The notes under the pieces are model-generated. The model worked only from the letters and a program-made list of their open reading frames with translations, did not search any database and was not told the DNA's origin. Position numbers and translations under genes: made by a program. DNA of 51,000 nucleotides from Cristatella mucedo (Eukaryota > Bryozoa > Phylactolaemata > Cristatellidae). This document shows positions 43,330-51,000 of the stretch, piece by piece; within the stretch, counting starts at the first letter, position 1; the number at the start of each line of letters is the position of its first letter. The stretch is from NCBI GenBank assembly GCA_009760855.2, contig WPIO01000165.1, forward strand, positions 99,001 through 150,000. Direction: 5' to 3'.

Positions 43330-45620
43330 ACGCCGTGCAGCCTAGCTGCGCGTGCCCGGCTGCTGACACGCGTCGCGTATCGCTTGCTGCGGGCGCCGCC
43401 GCACAGCGAGTCAAGTTCGCGCGAGGAGCTCGCACTCGGCCTCCTTCGCGAAAGCGTTCAAATGCATTCGTACAGTCCACGCGGCGGCGTCGACGGCGAC
43501 GGCGGTGGCGGCGGGGGCGTGAAGCTGGGGCGGAAGAAAGCTTTTAAAAGGGCACGCACGAACCACGCTGAAGGTGCGACGCGACGCATCGGAGCTTTAC
43601 CGCCGGCGCTGCCCTCTGGATTCCCGTCACTGTTGCTTCCTGGGGGCGGCCGCCGGACCGAGACACTAGAAGGTTCTAGAAGGTTCTGGTCGCGCGGCCC
43701 GCTTTCGTCGTGAATCCAGCCAGCTACACGCTCATTCGAAAAAAGTATTCTAAGAGTGTAACCAATAGTCGAAATGAAGACCCAAAATAGCGAAATAGTT
43801 GAAGAAAGCATTTTCTAGAGGGGCTTCAGGAGAGTCTTCCGCCCGCGGCATAACAAAAAGAATGCGTTGACCTTGTGCCAAGCCCTTCAAGGTCGACGCT
43901 CAAATCTGTGCTGAAATCTTGAGTACAACATCATTTGAAGAGACCGGTTCGGGGAGGTGCCGAGAAAGAGGCCAGGTTCACCCAGGGCGCTATACAAACG
44001 TCACGTTATCGTCATCATCCCAGCACCCACCAGTTTGCTGATACACCGTAGCCACACGAATAGGGCATTGCGGGTGAAAGGAGCAGACGATTCCAACGGA
44101 CGCCGGCAGCTGCACACAATAGTCGCGGCTTTGTGCTCGACTTGTCCGTAGCATTGCGAATCTGACGTGACCACAAACCATCTGGCGTCTCAGAGACGAC
44201 CAATATCGGATGGCAAGGTTGCGGAGATTAGCCGCTGAATGAATCCTATAGCTTCAAGAGGAATCCAGCTGCATCCTAAATTGGTGCGTAATTGCAACGG
44301 GGATGGGACGTCTGAACTCTCCGTGTCATTTATAGCTTTGTATTCTCTCCGCTCCGGCTTTGCTATCTGAAACGAATCGTACTCAGGATTCCCAGGATTC
44401 CCACGAGGTCCGAGGCTGACCTTGGTCGCTTGGTTGTGCCACCATTAGATATTAAATTCGTCGGAAACTGTGTCTTCTATACCTGGTCTCGAACTCACTA
44501 CCGACTGACCTCACGACCTATCCTGACTAGAAACTTAAATAGAAGTTAGCAACCTACCCTAGCAACTTCACAGCCGTTACTGCTGGCTACCGTTCGTGTA
44601 CATTCTCGAGCGTATGCTTGGGCGGATATGAAATTGTGCAAGCTATCACCAACCAATTGATATGCCCCTTTCCAGTTGGGGCATTTCAAGTTATTCGAGA
44701 GAGATTTAATTCTTTTAGGGCGCATTGCAGATATTTTGTTATTCTTCTTCTTGCCATCATTGAACGGAGTCTAGCGCCGCCGAAGTCTCGTCGTCGAGCT
44801 TGAAAAGCTCGCCGGTGCGCTACGTTACCCATTTATTAGATAAGTAAGAGAAGATGGCGCCGCAAGCTGTTAGAGCGACGATCCGCTGTACGAGCGCTTG
44901 AAGTGCCCAAGTAACAAAGCAGCGAGTACTCGAGCGTCTCTATGGCCACGCACCTTTGGCGGCTAAGCGTGTTCGCCGCGCTGGAAAAAGCCCGGCGTGT
45001 TGATTTTCCGAAACCCGGAGCCTGACTTCGTCGCCGAAGGGTGGTCGGTCGCAAGGTGGATTGCGTCACGGGTCAAAGGTCGACTTCGCGAATTGGATCT
45101 CAGGATCCTACTCTCAAACGTTACCACGGCAACGCCTCATCAGTGCCTCGCTTTCCGTCATCAGGTCATCCCGCAATTCGCTGAAAAATGATGTCATTAT
45201 GCAAGGATCAATCTGCTCTCTCTCTCTTTCTTGAAGTATTTTTTTAGACCGCTCGTGTTCTTGCCAATACGCAGGGACAAACCGAAAACCTCAGAACTGA
45301 CGTCCATCGTAGCCTTCAAATTTTTTTAAATTCTTGGGAAATTAAGATTGGAAATTTAGCAAAATCGATAGGCACCGGAATCTAAATTTAGCGTTCAACC
45401 TATTGAGTCCATTTTCACCATTCTAAATCAGCATGCCGTCAGCAGAGGTCAGAGAGCAATGCAGATATCACGATATAACGCTCGTTATCAGCAGCTAGAC
45501 CAGCTGTAGGAGCCAACTGGATTCAACCAAAGAAATAGATAGTGATTATGTAGGCAGATTTGCTTGCTCCAAAAGTTAGTCGCCAATAATAAACCTATAC
45601 ATTAAATCCGGTTTTAAACA
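43330..45620. other. Intergenic, no gene recognised
   Basis: 43330-43720 is GC-rich with overlapping frames. 43948-44012 is a SINE-A/LINE-type tail. The rest is mixed sequence without splice patterns or domains. Confidence 0.5.
43948..44012 (+). mobile_element. SINE-A or L2 tail remnant
   Basis: 'gaggtgccgagaaagaggcc', 'cagggcgctatacaaacgtc': the GCGCC/GGCGC hairpin tail without a recognisable head. Confidence 0.5.
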
Positions 45621-45692
45621 GCCTCTGTAGCTCAGTGGTAGAGCATCAGTCTTGTAAACTGGTGGTCCTGGGTTCAATCCCCAGCAGGGGCT
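45621..45692 (+). tRNA. tRNA-Thr (anticodon UGU)
   Basis: A full cloverleaf: acceptor GCCUCUG/CAGGGGC (one U-G), D arm GCUC-AGUGGUA-GAGC, anticodon arm UCAGU-CUUGUAA-ACUGG with UGU at 34-36, T arm CUGGG-UUCAAUC-CCCAG, discriminator U. 72 nt, no intron. Internal A box (TAGCTCAGTGGTAGAG) and B box (GGTTCAATCC) are intact. TTTT follows at 45704, suitable for Pol III termination. Unlike the SINE heads it has complete pairing and no SINE body, so it is probably a functional gene. Confidence 0.93.
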
Positions 45693-45789
45693 TATATGTT
45701 CCTTTTAAACAAGTTTATCGCAGATTCATATATATTGCATATATATTGCTTGTTTAAAATCAACATGTACCTCAAAGGAACATGTACAT

Positions 45790-45826
45790 CAAAGGAACAT
45801 GTATATTATATATTATATATAATATA

Positions 45827-45864
<38 letters not shown>

Positions 45865-45970
45865 ATATATAATATATATATATTAGATGAAAGGAACAAA
45901 TAATATATATATATGTGCATATATATATATATTATTTGTTCCTTTTATCTAATTTTATCTATTCCTTTTA

Positions 45971-46040
<70 letters not shown>
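45790..46040. repeat. (TA)n, (CT)n compound microsatellite
   Basis: AT blocks with duplicated 'aaaggaacatgta' phrases, then (CT)n at 45970-45995, then (TA)n to 46040. Confidence 0.95.
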
Positions 46041-46047
<7 letters not shown>

Positions 46048-46048
46048 A

Positions 46049-47481
<1,433 letters not shown>

Positions 47482-47528
47482 CTACTGTACTGTATATACT
47501 AGTCCTAGCTGAAGTATGTCAAATACCT

Positions 47529-47735
47529 GTGCTGACACTGTGCATGCTGCCACTAACCACACTTGCATGCTGACCCTGTGCATGTCACCCCTAACCATGT
47601 TATTCATGTTGTTTATCAAGCGTAATACCACTCACCACTAGATCGTGTTTCCTTTGCAGCATACGTAAAGCGCCTAGAAAGAGATTGAGTTATGTGAGGG
47701 CTCTTTATTAAGTGTATTATTATTATATTATTATT
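47529..47735 (+). mobile_element. L2-type LINE 3' UTR with tail
   Basis: 'gctgacactgtgcatgctgc', 'atgtcacccctaaccatgtt', hairpin 'taaagcgcctagaaagagat' / 'gtgagggctctttattaagt' and ATT repeats. Only the 3' UTR is present. A SINE-B follows 16 bases later. Confidence 0.85.
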
Positions 47736-47751
47736 AATGCTGAAACTATTG

Positions 47752-47914
47752 CCACTAGGTAAGGCGGTTGCTTTCATGACCTCAGTCCCGAGGTCGTGGG
47801 TTTGATTCCTGTGGTGGGCGATCCTTTATCGCCAGTGCAAGCAGTGGTGATAGCTGTAAAGGCTCTTCTGTCGCTATACAAAAAGAGGCTGTTGAATCAG
47901 CTAGGATTTATTAT
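47752..47914 (+). mobile_element. SINE-B (tRNA-headed SINE)
   Basis: 'gccactaggtaaggcggttg', B-box-like 'ggtcgtgggtttgattcctg', body 'gtgggcgatcctttatcgcc', 'agtgcaagcagtggtgatag', tail 'taaaggctcttctgtcgcta' ... 'gaggctgttgaatcagctag'. A near twin of 32733. Confidence 0.9.
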
Positions 47915-48290
47915 TTAATTATAATTCAGTTCGGCTTGCGAGTCGTAGATGCTGCACCTCTCAAAATACATGCAGGAATGTCAACGGTAGCAGAACAAGA
48001 CGGCACTGAAGACCTCCATACCATTAATATAGCAAGGTCATCATATTAATATAACAGGTATACAATAATTTAATAAGTTAAAATGTATAGGTTATTTTTA
48101 AATATTTATTCAAATAATTATTCTTAACGTTAATATCGTATCCTTAATATAATTGAGCATACCATCAATATAACAAGGTCATACGTTCGACGTTCAATGC
48201 AAGACTGAATAATTTTCATAAATGCAAGTAATATAGGAACTGTTAATAATCGCTATTCTTAACTGTCATGCTGATCAACCTGCCGGTTGA

Positions 48291-48434
48291 TGCCGAGCTC
48301 CTCGTTTGACCCAGCGGTTAAGGCGCTCGCCGCGACCAAGGTCTGACTGAGATCGTGGGCTCGAGGCCCGTGGCATATGAGAAGCACCTGGATAGAGATT
48401 AAGTTCTCTAAGGGCACTCTTCAAATGAATCGTG
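48291..48434 (+). mobile_element. SINE-A (tRNA-headed SINE with LINE-like tail)
   Basis: 'gccgagctcctcgtttgacc', A-box-like 'agcggttaaggcgctcgccg', B-box-like 'atcgtgggctcgaggcccgt', tail 'gcacctggatagagattaag' and 'ttctctaagggcactcttca'. Confidence 0.85.
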
Positions 48435-49058
48435 TTTATATCTATTTACAGCTTGATAACATATCGAGATCTGGATTTACCAAAAAAGAGAGACCGTCCT
48501 TCGTTGGCACGGTGGCCAAGGCACAATTTCAAAAGGTCGCTGAATTTCTTGTTTCATAATTATAGGGTTTGTATGGCAAAGCAGCCGGTGGACGTTGCAG
48601 ACTGAGCGACCAAGTTGCCTTCTGCTAACTGCTTCCTCTGTCCTAGCTAGCCAGCTCGCAGGCCTAGGTGGTCATGTCACTAGGTCTTGGCCCCACAGGT
48701 TACCCTTCGCTGACAGATAAGAAGCTCGAGGCTGCGACCGCTGCGGTAGGTTCGGTAGATGTGACAGGGAAAGAACTAGAGCAGACAAGACCGCCAGCCA
48801 TTTTGACGGCCACGAAGACCGCTAGCTGCCGCTTTCGAGATTCGGAGAAAGTAAAAGGTGGGGGCTTCAAAACGAAAACTTCTGCACTCGAGAAGACCTT
48901 TCAAGATTTCAGTGATTCGATGAGGATCGATTACACATCAAATTTGCGATCGCCATCGCTATAATATCGCTTGAATAGTAGCCATAGCGACTTTCAACCC
49001 GCTTTCAGCCAGCAACGCGATTTTCCAACTACAAGTCTCTCTAATAGACAGACGAGCA

Positions 49059-49094
<36 letters not shown>

Positions 49095-49689
49095 GAGCAC
49101 ATTACGGCTGGGCTGGGCTACTATGCTGCATACAGTGCTTACTGCTGCATACAGTGCTTCGGGTCTCTGATCATTCTGACAGCCAGTAGTCCAAATTGAA
49201 TGTACGGACCACTCAAAAAGGTCAGTGCACTGCTGGAACCACTCAATAAGGTCAGTGCACCACTCATAGCCGGTTTTATTCACAAGTGGGTTCGCAAAGC
49301 TTTCGAGAGTAATGCCTACAGAAAAATGATCTCCACGAAGGATATTTCGAGCAAAAGTCTATAGAGTTCTGTTGCCATCAGCAGATGAAGTGTACAAATG
49401 GACGCCGTCGACATCGATGCGGTCGTGTGCAGCCGAAGCACACCACGTGATGTCGCGTGAATGACATCGTGTCAGCCCTTTCCAGCCACAGCCAGCCAAC
49501 TCGCGAGAGCACAGTACCCTGACCTGTTGACCCTGGCCCCGTGATGGAGGGGGCTGCGCCTCGCCTGCCTGCCTGCAGCCAATCCAGCGGCTCTCGATCC
49601 GTTGCTGCGGCTGCACTGACCACGCCCGCTGCTGCAAGCACCGGGCCATGCCCGAAACGCGGACACGTGCGGGATTCCGACGTCACGGC
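48435..49689. other. Intergenic / COG6 3' region, no other gene recognised
   Basis: An open + frame at 48668-48964 is unrecognised. (GTA)n at 49061-49092, and a diverged ~30-bp duplication 'accactcaa.aaggtcagtg' at 49208-49262. On the minus strand an AATAAA lies at 49274-49279, about 410 bases after the COG6 stop, and is the most likely COG6 poly(A) signal. Confidence 0.45.
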
Positions 49690-50702
49690 TCACTGAATGG
49701 CGAGCAGTGTGCGAACCTGTGCAGGCGTGCGAGGCGCCACCTGCGCCACCGGCTCCCTGTATCCGTGCCTTGGGTCGCCAATGGCTGCGTACACCAAGCC
49801 GTACGCCTGGCAGATCTGCAAGTTCGCTCGACGTGTCACCGTCTCCCGCAGCGAAGCGCTAGACAAGAGGGCCACTTGGGACAATCGAATGGCGTCAGGA
49901 GAGGCAAGGTATCCGTCAAACTTGGACTGTAAAGACAACGACGATCGACATCGTGAGACATCAATCATAGACATCATCACAAGACATCAGTCATAAGACA
50001 TCACAAATAGATATCATCATAAGACATCAATCATAGAGATGCCATCTGAGAGCCTCGATCGCTTGGGCAGGCCTCGTGTAGAGTGGCCATTTGGAAGTGG
50101 CCCCCTTTGGACATGAGCGACTAAAGTCAAACCATGCTACTGGGTAGAGTGCTACTAAACTACTGACGTCATCGGCGCTGCTGCTGCTGCACTCACCAGT
50201 GTGACCTTGACCGACATTTCATCCAGGCCAGGCTTGGAGGACATGCCACTCTGCAGCGAAATATACATACAAAGACTGCGGCTGTCATGGCCACGGTGTG
50301 CGCGAATTAGAGAACAAGCATTACATAACACAGCAAGCTGTTGCTCCGGCTGCTTTGGTACAGGAGAGGAAGCAAGTGGGACTCGAACCCACAATCAGCG
50401 TTTGGGTCGCAAAGCGAGAGCGAGCACCTTACACCTGGGCCAAGACGACAGCCCTTTGCAAGGCACGAGCTGCTGTCGCATTGTAAACAATACAATCATT
50501 ACACTTGTACTGTGGCAAACTGGGCACGTAAGCAGGCCTGAAGGTGCCGCCGCAGGGTGCGACACTGCAGGGCGAGACGGTGGCTTTCAGCCAGTGCTCT
50601 CACCTGCACGGAGGCTGCTGCCATGCACAAACTCGACAAGCCGACCGAGCCGAGGACGAGCGACGTCTGCTCGCCGACTAGAGTGCCCAGGTGAGCATCG
50701 AT
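49690..50702 (-). CDS. COG6: COG6 (conserved oligomeric Golgi complex subunit 6), last three coding exons
   Basis: Minus-strand exons 50702-50604, 50250-50197 and 49926-49690 (all phase 0, GT/AG) give the C-terminal 129 residues. In order: 'IDAHLGTLVGEQTSLVLGSV' (human COG6: IEAHLDTLINEQASYVL), the short 18-codon exon 'SGMSSKPGLDEMSVKVTL' (human ...NMPNLDSVTLKAAM), then 'KFDGYLASPDAIRLSQVALL', 'ICQAYGLVYAAIGDPRHGY' and 'RTPAQVRTLLAIQ' before TGA (human ...AYGEVYAAVMNPINEY, RSPQQVQTLL). COG6 is a lobe B subunit of the COG tethering complex that captures intra-Golgi recycling vesicles on the cytosolic face. N-terminal exons lie beyond the window end. No disruption is seen. Confidence 0.9.
49960..50040. 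repeat. Degenerate 'agacatcaatcata' repeats in COG6 intron
   Basis: Five or six imperfect copies of a 14-17 base unit between the last two COG6 coding exons. Confidence 0.75.
50368..50452 (-). mobile_element. tRNA-like / SINE head remnant in COG6 intron
   Basis: On the minus strand: A-box-like 'tggcccaggtgtaaggtgct' and B-box-like 'ttgtgggttcgagtcccact'. It resembles the SINE-B head at 15414 but the acceptor ends do not pair and no SINE body follows. Not a functional tRNA. Confidence 0.55.
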
Positions 50703-50791
50703 CTACAGCCGGCACGGCGCCAACTTGAGGGCCGGGCAAGGCACAGGAGCAGCAGCTGCAGCCCCGATCGCCAGCAACGTCGATTGATCAC

Positions 50792-50822
50792 ACACACGCG
50801 CACACGCACGCACACACTCTCT

Positions 50823-50858
<36 letters not shown>

Positions 50859-51000
50859 CCTTCTCTCTTTCCCTTCTCTCTCTCTCTCTCTCTCTCTCAC
50901 CTTCTCTCTCTCCCTCTCTATCTCTCTCTCTTTCTCTCCCCTCTCTCTCTCTCTCTCCCCTCTCTCTCTCTCCTCTCTAACCCTCTCTCTCCTCTCTCTC
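50792..51000. repeat. (CA)n then (CT)n microsatellite in COG6 intron
   Basis: Short CA run, then about 180 bases of CT-rich repeat to the window end. On the COG6 (minus) strand it is a GA tract just upstream of the acceptor region of the 50702 exon. Confidence 0.95.

Overview
This is animal nuclear DNA. Protein-coding exons are separated by GT/AG introns and sit among LINE, SINE and LTR debris and long microsatellites. There are no bacterial-style operons. The gene content (TMEM164, THTPA, COG6, a secreted discoidin-domain protein), the very GC-rich third codon positions in real exons, the L2-type LINEs with hairpin/(ATT)n 3' ends and the tRNA-headed SINEs point to an invertebrate metazoan. 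I cannot place it more closely from sequence alone.

Layout. 1-4.8 kb: degraded L2 LINE copies and SINEs, then a CpG-rich stretch with a 35-codon membrane-type small ORF at 4832. 4.9-10.9 kb: no recognised gene, but scattered coding-like fragments, including one phase-0/phase-0 exon-like ORF at 9247-9414. 10.9-21.4 kb: TMEM164 on the + strand, five exons that join in frame to 313 aa. Its introns hold a ~570 bp GA tract, SINEs, two L2 copies, a (TG)n tract and two unexplained ORFs. 21.8-22.6 kb: two phase-compatible exons of an unrecognised + strand gene. 25.2-29.8 kb: a five-exon + strand gene for an Ala-rich single-pass membrane protein of no family I recognise. 31.2-33.8 kb: an L2 LINE 3' half (RT) butted against an opposite-strand endonuclease part. 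35.3-35.9 kb: intronless THTPA. 40.3-41.3 kb: two weak candidates. 42.1-43.3 kb: a four-exon secreted F5/8 type C (discoidin) gene with two single-base frame breaks. 45.6 kb: tRNA-Thr(UGU). 46.0-47.4 kb: a probable solo LTR with a 121-bp internal repeat. 47.5-49 kb: L2 and SINE pieces. 49.7-50.7 kb: the last three coding exons of COG6 on the minus strand, with the upstream intron running off the end in a (CT)n tract.

The genes do not form a pathway. TMEM164 (ether-lipid acyltransferase, ER), COG6 (Golgi tethering), THTPA (cytosolic thiamine-triphosphate hydrolysis) and the discoidin protein (secreted) act separately. The freshest material is the Ala-rich membrane protein gene with two nuclear-receptor half-site arrays in its introns, the orphan exons around TMEM164, the two fold-back inverted duplications inside LINE copies, and the LINE/SINE tail sharing.

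Exon boundaries were set by hand from splice consensus and reading phase. No alignment or database search was run; homologies are from memory of the families.
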